From positions 1,922,001 through 1,986,000 of the forward strand of contig NZ_CP034951.1 in NCBI RefSeq assembly GCF_004022485.1: a DNA stretch of 64,000 bases, written 5' to 3'. Positions 14,596 to 24,750 of this stretch are shown piece by piece. The position numbers and the translations under genes are program-made. Positions within the stretch are counted from its first letter, which is position 1, and the number at the start of each line of letters is the position of its first letter. Under the pieces are notes generated by a model that searched no databases, was not told the origin of the DNA, and saw only the letters and a program-made list of their open reading frames with translations. The DNA comes from Aequorivita sp. H23M31 (GTDB lineage: Bacteria > Bacteroidota > Bacteroidia > Flavobacteriales > Flavobacteriaceae).

Positions 14596-15822
14596 TTATA
14601 TCAATTGTTTCAGCGCAATCTCAAAGGCGGTTTTGCTGACATTTGCTTTGCTATTATTGGCAATAAAAACATTTTGGATTGCACGTTTAATGGTCATAGA
14701 AGCATCATTAAAAACCGCTTCGTCGGACAATTCAACCTTGCCTTCCATTAAATAGGCAAAAACCCTTGCCATCCCACAATTACTAATAAAATCGGGAATT
14801 AAGCTAAGGTGCTCATCGGTATATTCCATTATAGGTCCGAAGAAGATTTCCTTATCGGCGAAAGGTACGTTGGCACCGCAGCTAATTACCTCTAATCCCT
14901 TTTCAATCATTTGCGAGACCTGATCTTTTGTAACAATCCGAGATGCTGCGCACGGTGCAAAAATTTCGGCATTGAGCTTCCAAATTTGCTCATTTATTTC
15001 ATCAAATGGAATCATGTTGTCGGCAACTAAGGTGTTTCCATCTTTGTTCACAAAAAGTTGTTTGATTTCTCCGAAAGAAAAACCATCCTGATTGATAATC
15101 CCACCATCACGGTCAATTATTCCAACGATTTTAGCTCCCATTTGGGATAGATAATAAGCGGCAGCAGAACCAACATTGCCAAAACCTTGGATGATGGCTC
15201 GCTTACCTTTAACGCTTCCTCCGTAAATATTGTAATAGTGTTTTACCGCTTCAGCTACACCAAAACCAGTAATCATATCGGCTACTTTATAACCACCGGA
15301 AACATCAGGAGAGTATTTAGGATTCTCAACAGTTTTGCCAACACCATTCCTCAATTGGCTTATACGATTTATTTTATCTTCTTCGGATGGATTAAAATGA
15401 CCGTTAAAAACTCCTTCCTGAGGATGTCCGATTCCGTTCTGTTCCAAAAAGGGAATGACTTCAAGTCTCTGATCAACGTTCATATCGCCACCCGTACCAT
15501 AATATGCTTTTAACAAAGGAGACACAGCTTTAAACCAACGTTCTAAAACTCCCTTTTTTCGAGGATCGAAAGGATCGAAATTAATTCCGCTTTTTGCGCC
15601 GCCAATTGGAGGACCTGCAACGGTGAATTTTACCTCCATTGTTTTTGCCAGTGATAGAACTTCATTCATATCCAGACCTTTTCGCATTCGGGTTCCACCG
15701 CCGGCTGCTCCGCCTCTAAGTGAATTAATAACAGTCCAACCCTCGGCTTCGGTTTCAGGATCGTTCCAATGGAAAATTATTTCAGGCTCTTTCTCTTCGT
15801 ACTTTTTGAGTAAATCTTTCAT
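14596..15822 (-). CDS. Glu/Leu/Phe/Val family amino-acid dehydrogenase
   Basis: 408 residues. The substrate-binding segment SLRGGAAGGGTRM is followed by PIGGAKSGINFDP, which contains the catalytic-lysine region, and then YYGTGGDMNVD. The Rossmann nucleotide-binding loop is IQGFGNVGSAAAYYLS. It catalyses NAD(P)-linked oxidative deamination of an amino acid, but whether Glu, Leu or Val is preferred cannot be decided from sequence alone. It is upstream of nhaD in the same orientation with a 16-base gap, a typical operon spacing. Confidence 0.88.
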   Translation of the reverse strand: MKDLLKKYEEKEPEIIFHWNDPETEAEGWTVINSLRGGAAGGGTRMRKGLDMNEVLSLAKTMEVKFTVAGPPIGGAKSGINFDPFDPRKKGVLERWFKAVSPLLKAYYGTGGDMNVDQRLEVIPFLEQNGIGHPQEGVFNGHFNPSEEDKINRISQLRNGVGKTVENPKYSPDVSGGYKVADMITGFGVAEAVKHYYNIYGGSVKGKRAIIQGFGNVGSAAAYYLSQMGAKIVGIIDRDGGIINQDGFSFGEIKQLFVNKDGNTLVADNMIPFDEINEQIWKLNAEIFAPCAASRIVTKDQVSQMIEKGLEVISCGANVPFADKEIFFGPIMEYTDEHLSLIPDFISNCGMARVFAYLMEGKVELSDEAVFNDASMTIKRAIQNVFIANNSKANVSKTAFEIALKQLI

Positions 15823-15951
15823 TAAGGTAGACAGGTTAATCGCTGGTTGGCAAAGACCAATAAAGATTGGGGAATTCTTGCCCGAAGGCTATAAATTTTC
15901 CAGACAAATATAAAAAACTTAGTAGGTGTTTGACTTTATTTCGAAGAAAAA

Positions 15952-17031
15952 TTATGGCGTGAAAACCTGACCACTTGAATGGTCATTTTTTGCCCCTGTA
16001 ACACTTGATAAACAGTTTACTTCACCTCGAAGTTTTAATACCCCTAAGAGCCCAAAAATCAGCGCTTCTTTGTACTCAACTATTTCTTGAGAAGGAATAC
16101 AAATCTCAATTGAACTAAAATCCTTCAACCTTTCTATTAAAAAAGTATTATGCGCTCCACCACCAGTAATCAAAATCGATGCATTAGATGAAAATTGATT
16201 TGCCAACTGTATTGCAATATGCTCCGTAAAAGTGCGAAGCACATCTTCCGGAAAAATATCAATGAGTTCCAGAAGAGGAAATATATTTTCATTAACCCAT
16301 TCCAAACCAAGGGATTTAGGAGGTTTTTCTGAATAAAAAGGAAGCGAATTCAATTTCTGAAGTAATACCGAATTTATTTTTCCTTCCCGAGCCATATTGC
16401 CACCTTCATCGAAATCAAATCCCATTTTTTCGGCATAACGGTTTAATACAATATTTACTGGGCATATATCGTAAGCAATTCGGTTACCGTTTATTTCTGA
16501 AGAAACATTGGCAAATCCTCCTAGATTCAAACAATAATCATATTCTGAAAAAAGCAGCCTATCTCCGATAGGAACAAGCGGCGCACCCTGGCCTCCCAGC
16601 TCCACATCCTGAACTCTAAAATCGCAAACCACCGTTTGCCCCACCATTTTTGCAAGTTTCGGCAAATTCCCGATCTGTAAGGTAAATCCCTTTTCCGGTC
16701 GATGTAGAATGGTATGGCCATGGCTACAAATAGCGTCGATTTCCTGAATATTGTTCCTTTGAATAAAACCTAAGATATCCTCCGAAAGTTTTTCGGTATA
16801 TTTAAAATCGAGCCTTTCCAATTGTTCTCGAGAATACTCAATAGGATCCTGAAGTTCCTTTTTCCAAAAAGAGGAATAAGGAATAGTTTCCGCTTTAAGA
16901 ATCTTAAAACTCCAACTATTTTCCACATCTTCCGGATTCTCAATGACGCGAAATTCCATTTCCGCCAAATCAATTCCGTCTAGGGAGGTGCCACTCATTA
17001 CCCCGATTATATGATAACTCTCTTTTTTCAA
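15952..17031 (-). CDS. anmK: Anhydro-N-acetylmuramic acid kinase AnmK
   Basis: 359 residues. The N-terminal phosphate loop GVMSGTSLDGIDLA is diagnostic of AnmK, and DAICSHGHTILHRP, the DFRVQDVELGGQGAPLVP segment and LITGGGAHNTFLIERL follow. The enzyme phosphorylates anhMurNAc released during cell-wall recycling. The start seems to be TTG at 17031, since the first ATG (residue 12) lies inside the phosphate loop. It heads the minus-strand block but is 129 bases from the dehydrogenase, so it may be transcribed separately. Confidence 0.92.
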   Translation of the reverse strand: MKKESYHIIGVMSGTSLDGIDLAEMEFRVIENPEDVENSWSFKILKAETIPYSSFWKKELQDPIEYSREQLERLDFKYTEKLSEDILGFIQRNNIQEIDAICSHGHTILHRPEKGFTLQIGNLPKLAKMVGQTVVCDFRVQDVELGGQGAPLVPIGDRLLFSEYDYCLNLGGFANVSSEINGNRIAYDICPVNIVLNRYAEKMGFDFDEGGNMAREGKINSVLLQKLNSLPFYSEKPPKSLGLEWVNENIFPLLELIDIFPEDVLRTFTEHIAIQLANQFSSNASILITGGGAHNTFLIERLKDFSSIEICIPSQEIVEYKEALIFGLLGVLKLRGEVNCLSSVTGAKNDHSSGQVFTP

Positions 17032-17259
17032 AATTTTTATTAAGTTAGGAATTTAAAGATACGAAGGATGTTCAGTAAAAAAATCAAAAATATAATTTTC
17101 AAATGCCAAATAAATCTAAAAGATGATCCGTCACATAAATCAGATTAAATTTGATACTTCGTCCCATAAGGAAATAACTTTCTTATGAAAATATGTTCAT
17201 AATTGTTATGCATTTCCTTTATTTGGAATTGGTTTTCTTTCGAATTTGCTTTTTATAAG

Positions 17260-17267
17260 TACCTTTG
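17260..17267 (+). promoter_or_regulatory. -7 box of the acyl-CoA dehydrogenase gene
   Basis: TACCTTTG matches TAnnTTTG and lies 42 bases upstream of the ATG. No -33 TTG sits at the usual spacing. Confidence 0.4.
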
Positions 17268-17309
17268 CACTTTCTCAATAAAAACACAATTATTTCTTAT
17301 AAAAAGCCT

Positions 17310-18452
17310 ATGGATTTCAGTTTATCCGAAGAACAGAAAATGATACGCGACGCCGCTCGCGATTTTGCACGTACCGAATTGCTTCCAGGAGTTATTGAGC
17401 GCGACAACCACCAAAAATTTCCTACAGAACAAGTCAAGAAAATGGGTGAACTCGGTTTCTTGGGTATGATGGTGGATCCAAAATACGGTGGAGGGGGTAT
17501 GGACACTGTATCCTACGTTTTGGTAATGGAAGAATTGAGCAAGATCGACGCTTCTTGTTCTGTGATTGTATCGGTTAACAATTCCCTAGTTTGTTACGGC
17601 CTTGAAGCTTATGGTTCTGAAGAACAAAAGCAAAAATACTTGACAAAACTAGCTACTGGAGAAAAGCTGGGCGCATTTTGTCTTAGCGAGCCAGAAGCTG
17701 GTAGTGACGCCACTTCGCAACGGACTACCGCTATAGAAGACGGCGATGATTACATTCTAAACGGAACAAAAAACTGGATTACCAACGGTGGTACAGCTGA
17801 CTATTATTTAGTGATTGCCCAGACCCATAAAGAAAAAAAACATAAAGGAATCAATGCCTTTATAGTTGAAAAAGGCTGGGAAGGCTTTGAGATCGGTCCA
17901 AAAGAAGACAAATTGGGAATCCGTGGTAGCGATACCCATTCCTTAGTTTTTAACGATGTAAGAGTCCCCAAAGCTAACAGAATTGGTGAAGATGGATTTG
18001 GATTTACTTTTGCTATGAAAACTCTTTCCGGTGGCCGTATCGGAATCGCTGCACAAGCTTTGGGAATTGCTGGAGGAGCTTACGATTTGGCTCGTGAATA
18101 TTCCAAAGTAAGAAAAGCCTTTGGAACCGAAATCTGCAATCACCAAGCTATCGCTTTTAAACTTGCGGATATGCATACAAGTATTGAGGCTGCCCGACTT
18201 CTTGTTTTAAAAGCGGCTTGGGACAAAGACCAAGGCAACAATTACGATATGAGCGGCGCAATGGCAAAACTTTATGCCAGCCAAGTAGCGATGGATGTGA
18301 CGGTGGAAGCGGTACAGGTTCATGGCGGAAATGGTTATGTAAAAGAATATCACGTTGAGCGATTGATGCGCGATGCAAAAATTACACAGATATACGAAGG
18401 AACTTCAGAAATACAGAAAATCGTTATTTCTAGAGGGCTTTTGAAGGACTAG
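17310..18452 (+). CDS. Acyl-CoA dehydrogenase (short/medium-chain type)
   Basis: 380 residues from the ATG at 17310 (MDFSLSEEQKMIRDAARDFA), the family start. The 15 codons open upstream overlap the promoter box. Family signatures are AFCLSEPEAGSDATSQ, NGTKNWITNGG, the RKAFGTEICNHQAIAFKLADM segment and the catalytic glutamate in IYEGTSEIQ. It is an FAD enzyme that oxidises acyl-CoA to enoyl-CoA in fatty-acid or branched-chain amino-acid breakdown, passing electrons to ETF. The gene is monocistronic and ends in a strong terminator at 18531. Confidence 0.93.
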   Translation: MDFSLSEEQKMIRDAARDFARTELLPGVIERDNHQKFPTEQVKKMGELGFLGMMVDPKYGGGGMDTVSYVLVMEELSKIDASCSVIVSVNNSLVCYGLEAYGSEEQKQKYLTKLATGEKLGAFCLSEPEAGSDATSQRTTAIEDGDDYILNGTKNWITNGGTADYYLVIAQTHKEKKHKGINAFIVEKGWEGFEIGPKEDKLGIRGSDTHSLVFNDVRVPKANRIGEDGFGFTFAMKTLSGGRIGIAAQALGIAGGAYDLAREYSKVRKAFGTEICNHQAIAFKLADMHTSIEAARLLVLKAAWDKDQGNNYDMSGAMAKLYASQVAMDVTVEAVQVHGGNGYVKEYHVERLMRDAKITQIYEGTSEIQKIVISRGLLKD

Positions 18453-18530
18453 AGTCTCGGTAAGATTCTTATCCGCGAAAAGCGCATAAGAATCACCTGA
18501 TTACCTTTGATCCTTTATTTCATTATTTTG

Positions 18531-18574
18531 AACCGTCCCAAAAATCAACTATAGGTTTTTGGGACGGTTTTTTT
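18531..18574 (+). terminator. Terminator of the acyl-CoA dehydrogenase gene
   Basis: AACCGTCCCAAAAA pairs over 14 bases with TTTTTGGGACGGTT and is followed by a T-run. The rest of the 317-base gap (18453-18769) shows nothing further. Confidence 0.9.
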
Positions 18575-18769
18575 CTTTAAGATTTGTTGGCAAGAGAGAT
18601 TTTTTCATTTTCAGCGATTAAAAGATGCCAAGCATTAAAAACCCATTGGTTTCTTAACTGAGTCTCTCTCTAAAGATTTATAAGGATTTCAGAGTTCAAA
18701 AAATAAAGTAATAAAACAAAACCTTTCGTCCTTTCTTCCCTAATAGTAAATCAAGACCACCCTGTATAT

Positions 18770-20680
18770 TTACAAAAAGAAATTCCAAACAATCCCAAAT
18801 CGCAGTACATTGTCTCGATACGGATATCCTGGAGCGGCGAAGTATTCGTTTTTATTGGCGAAAAGCGCGGTGAAGTTTTCGTAGATAAAGTAGATTCGGG
18901 TCTGCCTTATTTTTGCATTAAAGAAAAGATCCACAAGTGGAAAGCCTCCCAATTCCTGGTCATTCTGAACATAAAACTCCGCCAAAACAGGGTCATAGGC
19001 ATTCATATTGTACTTCGTAAAATATTGAAAGGTAACTCCGGTCTGTAAAAATAACGCTCTTTTAAACAAGTGATTTTGGTAGTAAAAAGAATTTCTCGTT
19101 ATAAATTGCGGAACGTTAAAAACATTTTCTCCACTTAAAACCTGTTGGTACATAACTGTATTTTCCAAGGCAAATTGACCAAAAGTGAATTCTTTTTCGG
19201 CTTTTATTTTTAAATAATCCACTCGTTCAGAAGCTTGCATAGGCGTTGGTGTGCTGTCATTAACCTTTATTCCGAAGTAGGTATAATCATCAATTCCAGT
19301 ATAACTTACCAAGGCATTTCCAAATTTCTTGGTTAGGATCTCAAACTTTAATTCCTGGGTCTTTACATTGTTCAGGTTAGTCTTCCAATTGTAATTTTTG
19401 TAATCACTTTGGTATAACTGGAAGTTGAAATTTGGCGCTACGGAATGAATGGTTATAGAGGCTTTAGCACTGTAATCATCTTTTAATTTAAAGGAGGCCG
19501 CTCCCTGAAGGTAATTGCCATCAACCCCAAAAGTTTTCGAGGCCCCAGCCACATTGATAGCTCCTTTTCCCGAAAGCTCAAACCCTCGATATCTTTTTTG
19601 GTATGCTGCACCGGCTTCTATCATATTTCCTTTTATAAGGTTTGGAATAGTACCGTTGTCCAAAATCAAAACCGACTTATAACCATAATTTAAATCGGTA
19701 TAACCTGCCCAAGCGGTAATTTTCCCTAGCAGTGAATTATCGTAATCCACAAAGCCCTTAACATTGAAATTATCCAGTTTTGTCCTAGTGGATAAATTTG
19801 AAGTCACATAAGAAGGCCCATAAGGAGCAAAAGGTTTGTCCTGGTCGTATCTAAAAAACTTGTGCTCATACGAAATGGAATTCCCAACCGTTAAGATTGA
19901 ATGTCCCAAACTATCGCGGTCGCTTAGCAGTTCATAATAATGATCACCGTAAAATCGAAGCCCTTCCAACTTATTTGCAGCGTCTTCGAACTTAACATCC
20001 AACCTTCCCCTATCCTTGAATTCGGGATCGTCATTTATAAATAGCCTTAAGGAAGAATCCTTTAATCCACCATTTTCCTGATTCATAATATCCTGAGCTG
20101 CCACGTGTCCTCTTGCCGCATAACGCTCACTCTTATTATGATAATTTGCCGTAAATAGAAAATTTCCCGTACTAGTAAGAATGTGCTGATATTTACCCAA
20201 GGAACGTACTCCCTTATAGCTTATAGAAAAATTGAATTGGGGAGAGGTATTTACGGTAAAAAAAGCTTCTAATTGCTGCCCTTGGGCATACGCCGTTTTA
20301 AAATAAAGATCGGTAAAAGGCGTGGGTACGTGGTAGTAATTTACATCCTCAATTTCTTTATAATTGAAATGGTGGGACTGGGCGGCAAAAAGCGGCTTTA
20401 AATTCAGTCGATCAAAAGAATAGGTGAGAGAATTATAAGTTTCACCAACGTTTGAGAATTGAAGAAGTCCAAAATTATCTCTTCTCAAATAATTGAAGTT
20501 ATATTTTTTCTGAATTGAGAGCGTGGTATCTACGAAGGTAGTATCACGAGCGTAGGAAATTATTTTGTAGTCCTCAATAGGTGGCTTTTTCTTTTTTGGT
20601 CTTGAAGCCTCGCGAGGAGTTTGTGAAAACACAGTTGCCGTGACCAACATAACCAATAAGAGCAAAAGTGTGTTCTTCAT
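18770..20680 (-). CDS. Putative porin (Porin_10-like outer-membrane beta-barrel)
   Basis: 636 residues from the ATG at 20680, which gives a clean signal peptide (MKNTLLLLLVMLVTATVFSQ). The longer open frame to 20752 is unlikely to be used. A short basic linker (REASRPKKKKPP) is followed by alternating amphipathic strands rich in Tyr, Asn and Phe, and the chain ends in FGIVWNFFL. This matches the large Bacteroidetes family annotated 'putative porin', whose substrate is unknown. It is convergent with the acyl-CoA dehydrogenase gene and divergent from rnhB. Confidence 0.8.
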   Translation of the reverse strand: MKNTLLLLLVMLVTATVFSQTPREASRPKKKKPPIEDYKIISYARDTTFVDTTLSIQKKYNFNYLRRDNFGLLQFSNVGETYNSLTYSFDRLNLKPLFAAQSHHFNYKEIEDVNYYHVPTPFTDLYFKTAYAQGQQLEAFFTVNTSPQFNFSISYKGVRSLGKYQHILTSTGNFLFTANYHNKSERYAARGHVAAQDIMNQENGGLKDSSLRLFINDDPEFKDRGRLDVKFEDAANKLEGLRFYGDHYYELLSDRDSLGHSILTVGNSISYEHKFFRYDQDKPFAPYGPSYVTSNLSTRTKLDNFNVKGFVDYDNSLLGKITAWAGYTDLNYGYKSVLILDNGTIPNLIKGNMIEAGAAYQKRYRGFELSGKGAINVAGASKTFGVDGNYLQGAASFKLKDDYSAKASITIHSVAPNFNFQLYQSDYKNYNWKTNLNNVKTQELKFEILTKKFGNALVSYTGIDDYTYFGIKVNDSTPTPMQASERVDYLKIKAEKEFTFGQFALENTVMYQQVLSGENVFNVPQFITRNSFYYQNHLFKRALFLQTGVTFQYFTKYNMNAYDPVLAEFYVQNDQELGGFPLVDLFFNAKIRQTRIYFIYENFTALFANKNEYFAAPGYPYRDNVLRFGIVWNFFL

Positions 20681-20783
20681 ATTAAAATATAGCTTGGCAA
20701 AGATAATTTTTTTTTGGGGCTTCGGTACAAATTTCAGAAATGCTTCGCGCACAGAAAGTCACTCAGCCACAATGGGATTTTTG

Positions 20784-20818
20784 GATTTACGATTTACGAC
20801 TTAACATTTATGATATGT
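20784..20818. repeat. Degenerate heptamer tandem array 5
   Basis: GATTTAC, GATTTAC, GACTTAA, CATTTAT, GATATGT. It lies between the porin gene and rnhB. Confidence 0.7.
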
Positions 20819-20974
20819 TTCGTTAAATTTAATTCCGGAATTTTATCTAAAAAAAACTTAAAGGTTTAAAAGAACGCTAAATAAGCAATAACATTCAAGG
20901 CTTTAAAATGCGCTAAGGTTAATTATGAAATTTATTCACTCTAATTGTCATTTTATTGAGAGTTTTGCGTAAAT

Positions 20975-21574
20975 ATGTTGAAGCTAAAAATAAATAAGAA
21001 ACTTCTTGAATGCGGAACAGACGAGGCGGGCCGGGGCTGTTTGGCTGGACCCGTAACTGCAGCAGCCGTAATACTTCCGAATAACTTTAGACATCCATTT
21101 TTAACCGACAGCAAACAACTGTCTGCCCAAAAACGTGAGGAACTTCGTGAAATTATTGAAAGAAAAGCAATTTGTTTTAGTGTAGTACACGTAATGATGG
21201 ATGAGATAGACGCCATTAACATCTTGAATGCCTCCATTTTAGGAATGCATCGCGCCATAGAAAATCTTTCACATTATCCCGAATTTATTGCCATAGATGG
21301 CAACCGATTTAAACCGTTTCAACAGATACCTTACGAATGCGTAGTAAAAGGTGACGGTAAATATCTACATATCGCCGCGGCTTCCATTTTGGCAAAGACA
21401 TATCGCGATGAATATATGGCCGGCCTCCACAAGCATTATCCCAACTATAACTGGAAACAAAATAAAGGCTATCCTACCTTGGAACACCGTGAGGCCATCC
21501 GCGCTTATGGAAGTACAATCTTTCATCGTAAAAGCTTTAGGTTACTTCCGGAAATAGAAGAAATAGAAATTTGA
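20975..21574 (+). CDS. rnhB: Ribonuclease HII
   Basis: 199 residues. The DEAGRG motif (D16, E17) that supplies metal-binding acidic residues is followed by [14 protein letters not shown] further aspartate is in AIDGNRF, and the last in the [14 protein letters not shown] helix. It cuts the RNA strand of RNA-DNA hybrids and removes single ribonucleotides. It starts at an ATG with an A-rich upstream stretch and no Shine-Dalgarno site. A 432-base gap follows before the next gene. Confidence 0.95.
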   Translation: MLKLKINKKLLECGTDEAGRGCLAGPVTAAAVILPNNFRHPFLTDSKQLSAQKREELREIIERKAICFSVVHVMMDEIDAINILNASILGMHRAIENLSHYPEFIAIDGNRFKPFQQIPYECVVKGDGKYLHIAAASILAKTYRDEYMAGLHKHYPNYNWKQNKGYPTLEHREAIRAYGSTIFHRKSFRLLPEIEEIEI

Positions 21575-21852
21575 AAGCTCTCCTGCCAAACAAATTTTAC
21601 CACCCTTCTGCATAACTAAAAGGGTTTATTTAAAGGTATTATATAATATCAAAATTATTGGAAGATTTTGTGTTGAATCATTGCTGTCCGATTGAAATTT
21701 AGACGGGATTATAGACATAAGACCAATAATGGTTTTCCAGCATTTTTAGGATTTATGATCCTCAATATTTATTTATTAAAAAACTGCCTCATAAAGAATA
21801 AGGAAAATTTATGAACAAAAGTTTGTTTAGATCATAGGATACGCAGCGGCTT

Positions 21853-21880
21853 GCCCGAAAGTGCCTTTTCGGTACGGGCG
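21853..21880. repeat. REP-like GC-rich hairpin
   Basis: GCCCG...CGGGC encloses CGAAAGTGCCTTTTCGG. The CCCGAAA/TTTCGG core resembles the palindromes at 60138 and in the tRNA array. This may be a decayed member of a dispersed palindrome family. Confidence 0.45.
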
Positions 21881-21993
21881 GGTCTTGTTTCTTTTCCCTA
21901 CGATACAGATTTTAAAAATAATCGATTAAAAAACTGTTGAAAACCCGTCAATAAACAATTTGGAATCGGTATGTAACCAACTGTAATCGTTGC

Positions 21994-22001
21994 TATCTTT
22001 G
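21994..22001 (+). promoter_or_regulatory. -7 box directly before the 22007 start codon
   Basis: TATCTTTG is an exact TAnnTTTG match and ends five bases before the ATG at 22007. With a usual start site six to seven bases downstream of the box, the mRNA would be leaderless. The GTG at 22001 overlaps the box and is therefore unlikely to be the start. Confidence 0.45.
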
Positions 22002-22006
22002 TGGCC

Positions 22007-24448
22007 ATGGAGAAATTTTTTGGGAAATCACTTTTGCTTTTACTTCTTATTTCACTTTGGGGTTGTAAAGAGACACCTCAAAAAACGGGAACTTTAATGG
22101 ATTTTGTTCCAGAAAATGCTTCCGTAATTCTAAAAATTACAAACTGGGAGGGATTACAGGCAGATATTGAAAACAATTCGTTGCTTTCCAAATTCGACAA
22201 GACAATTCCTTATCTATTCCTTTCAAAACAAGCTCCTCTGCTTAAATACCTCCATCCTGATTCACAAAGCCTTTTATGCGTTAACACCCTAAACGATTCG
22301 CTTTCGGCATATACTTTTATAGCAAGGCAAACCTCAAACCTTTTTCATCCAGATTCCATTCAAGATAAAATAGTTGAAACCTTAAAAATAGATGATCACA
22401 CTTTTCAACGGATTACATTAGGTGAGAAAATAGCTTTTACCACCATTGTTGATAGCGTATTTGTAACTTCTTCTTCACAGCAGATTTTAATGAACATCTT
22501 AAAAGGCCGAACAGAAAGAGAAGCCACCTTTAAAAAAGTTTTCGAATTACCAACCTCGGGAGAGTTAACTGCTATACTTCGCGGAAATAAAATATTTCTT
22601 ACGGATTCCTCTGGGGTAGATTTCACTTCTTGGACGGCAGTCGACGTTTCTATTGCCCCAGAATCTTTTAAAGCTACGGGGATTACATTGGCAACAGATA
22701 CCATTCCTCAATTGCTAAATATTTTTGATGGGCAGGTTCCACAACAAAATGATCTCGCAGATTTGGTGCCGATAGATGCTCTGGGTGCCATGAGCTTTAC
22801 TTTTGACGATGCGGAACAACTCCAATCACAACTTAGAACCTTTCGGGGAGAAACGGAAGCAGTAAAAACTACGGGGATTTTTGGTTCAATTAGTGAAGTA
22901 GGCACCATAGATACGAAGGGTGAAACCGCTCTTTTTATAAAAAGTATCGATGCCGCCTTAACCAGCGATGCCTTAGCGAGATTTGTTACGACAGAAAATT
23001 CATTTAGGGAAATAGAAATCAAGAGTTTCAGCGAGCCTGAATTGTTTCAGAAGACATTTTACCCATTGATAAATGCGCAAAAAGCAAACTATGTCTTTCA
23101 ACTGGATAATTTCTTTGTTTTCACAGAAAGCGAAGTTTCCGCTCAAGGATTGATCGCTTCTTACCAAAACGCTACAACCCTTAAAAATACTTCTTATTTT
23201 AAAAAGACTGCGCAGGATTTAAGTTCCTCGTCTTCTTTACTCATATTTAAAATGCAGGGAGATTTTTCCGAATCTCTTTCTGGATTTTTCAATCTAAATT
23301 TCCAAAAAAGCTCTAAGGGCATCTCCCTCAAGGAATTCCCCTTGGCAGCGTTACAGTTTAGTGTGGATAGAAACTTTGCCCACGTTACTTTAAGTTGTAG
23401 GGAAGAGGGAAGTGCCGAGATCAAAAATGTCGCCAGCACAGTTTTGGAAAAATTTAATGTGAATTTGGAGAATCCGGTTTTGGGGATTCCCCAAATAATT
23501 GGTGATAATGGAAATGTGGTGGTGCAGGATGTTGGGAATAAGTTGTATTATCTATCTGAAAACGGAAAAACCCTTTGGTCTAAAAATCTTGGATCGCCAA
23601 TTTTAGGAAAAATAGAAGAGGTAGATATTTATGGAAAAGGGAATAAGCAAATGGCTTTTGCAACAAAAAACGCCCTCTATGTTTTAGATAGAAACGGAAA
23701 GGATGCAAATCAATTTCCTTTAAAATTTAAGGACGAAATTACCCAACCTCTTTCAGTATTTGATTATGACAATAACCGTAAATATCGTTTTATGGTCGTA
23801 CAGGGGAAGGATGTCCTGCTTTATGATAAAGACGGCAAAACGGTAAAAGGTTTTGCCTTTACAAAAGCAAAAAGCAACATCGTGCAATCTCCAGAGCATA
23901 TACGGATTGGCAAGAAAGATTATATTGTTATACCTGAGGAAAATGGCACTTTAAACATACTTAGCCGAGTTGGAAAACCTCGAATTTCTGTGGCGAAGAA
24001 ATTCCATTTTTCCGAAATCCCAATAAGCGTGGAAGATAATACTTTTGTAGTAATAAGTGCAGAGAATACGAAGGAACGCATTTCTGAAGATGGAAAAGTG
24101 ACTTCCCAAAACCTAAAGGTAGGAGCTAGTTATTGGTTTGCAATCAACCGTAATACCAAAGCAACTTTGGACAATAATCTTTTGCGCATTGATGGAAAAT
24201 TGGTCGAACTGCCTGTTGGCCTTTACAGCAGACCCCACCTTTTCGATATACATAATAAGACCTATATCACTATTACTGAAATCCAGGAAAGAAAGGTATA
24301 TGTATTCGATTCCAATGCAGATCCCTTAAATGGATTTCCTATATATGGAACTTCTGAAGCTTCTCTTGGTAAAAATGAAACGAAAAATGGAATCCGCCTT
24401 TCGGTAAAAGGCGATTCCAAGGGAGTTATTGTTTATGATATAGATTGA
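22007..24448 (+). CDS. Large lipoprotein of unknown function with C-terminal beta-propeller-like region
   Basis: 813 residues. The lipobox LWGC follows a hydrophobic signal (SLLLLLLISLWGC). The first half (about residues 30-460) starts LMDFVPENASVILKITNWEG, resembling DUF3352-type proteins. From about residue 480 repeated strands such as IIGDNGNVVVQDVGNKLYYL, EEVDIYGKGNKQMAF and FVVISAENTKERIS suggest a beta-propeller of the PQQ/FG-GAP type. It would sit in the periplasm or outer membrane. In other flavobacteria a similar large gene follows rnhB, but I do not know a role. Confidence 0.65.
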   Translation: MEKFFGKSLLLLLLISLWGCKETPQKTGTLMDFVPENASVILKITNWEGLQADIENNSLLSKFDKTIPYLFLSKQAPLLKYLHPDSQSLLCVNTLNDSLSAYTFIARQTSNLFHPDSIQDKIVETLKIDDHTFQRITLGEKIAFTTIVDSVFVTSSSQQILMNILKGRTEREATFKKVFELPTSGELTAILRGNKIFLTDSSGVDFTSWTAVDVSIAPESFKATGITLATDTIPQLLNIFDGQVPQQNDLADLVPIDALGAMSFTFDDAEQLQSQLRTFRGETEAVKTTGIFGSISEVGTIDTKGETALFIKSIDAALTSDALARFVTTENSFREIEIKSFSEPELFQKTFYPLINAQKANYVFQLDNFFVFTESEVSAQGLIASYQNATTLKNTSYFKKTAQDLSSSSSLLIFKMQGDFSESLSGFFNLNFQKSSKGISLKEFPLAALQFSVDRNFAHVTLSCREEGSAEIKNVASTVLEKFNVNLENPVLGIPQIIGDNGNVVVQDVGNKLYYLSENGKTLWSKNLGSPILGKIEEVDIYGKGNKQMAFATKNALYVLDRNGKDANQFPLKFKDEITQPLSVFDYDNNRKYRFMVVQGKDVLLYDKDGKTVKGFAFTKAKSNIVQSPEHIRIGKKDYIVIPEENGTLNILSRVGKPRISVAKKFHFSEIPISVEDNTFVVISAENTKERISEDGKVTSQNLKVGASYWFAINRNTKATLDNNLLRIDGKLVELPVGLYSRPHLFDIHNKTYITITEIQERKVYVFDSNADPLNGFPIYGTSEASLGKNETKNGIRLSVKGDSKGVIVYDID

Positions 24449-24750
24449 TCCATTGAGATATACCCATTAAACTATCCGCTTAATTCCTTGGGAAAAACAC
24501 AATAGTTTTTAAAACCAAGCTAAATTTATTATATTTAGATCCTGAATAGGAAAATATCCATTCAATTTCCCTGGGTTAAAAAACAAGAATGCCAAGGAAT
24601 CCATCCCTATTATTTCGGTAAAATCCGAAATCCATCCCCAAAAGAAATATAAAATACAAATAGTTGCTTAGAAGACTATGGTATTTACTTAGGACTTAAT
24701 AGCGTCCTACACTTATGATTACTAATTACTAATCCTAAATAAATTATATT
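24449..24750. other. Intergenic region 24449-24750
   Basis: About 300 AT-rich bases with no ORF. The only structure seen is the heptamer array at 24717-24737, 13 bases before the next start codon. Confidence 0.5.
24717..24737. repeat. Degenerate heptamer tandem array 6
   Basis: GATTACT, AATTACT, AATCCTA, with fainter 7-base echoes upstream (TAGGACT, TAATAGC). Confidence 0.55.

Larger units (their letters stand above)
21575..22006. other. Intergenic region downstream of rnhB
   Basis: AT-rich with no credible ORF. It holds one GC-rich hairpin at 21853-21880 (GCCCGAAA...TTTTCGGTACGGGC, similar in core to other CCCGAAA elements here) and the -7 box TATCTTTG at 21994-22001. Confidence 0.6.

Noticed and set aside
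20681..20752. 24-residue N-terminal extension of the porin gene
   Set aside because: The extension (REAFLKFVPKPQKK...) places the signal peptide inside the chain. The ATG at 20680 gives a clean export signal.
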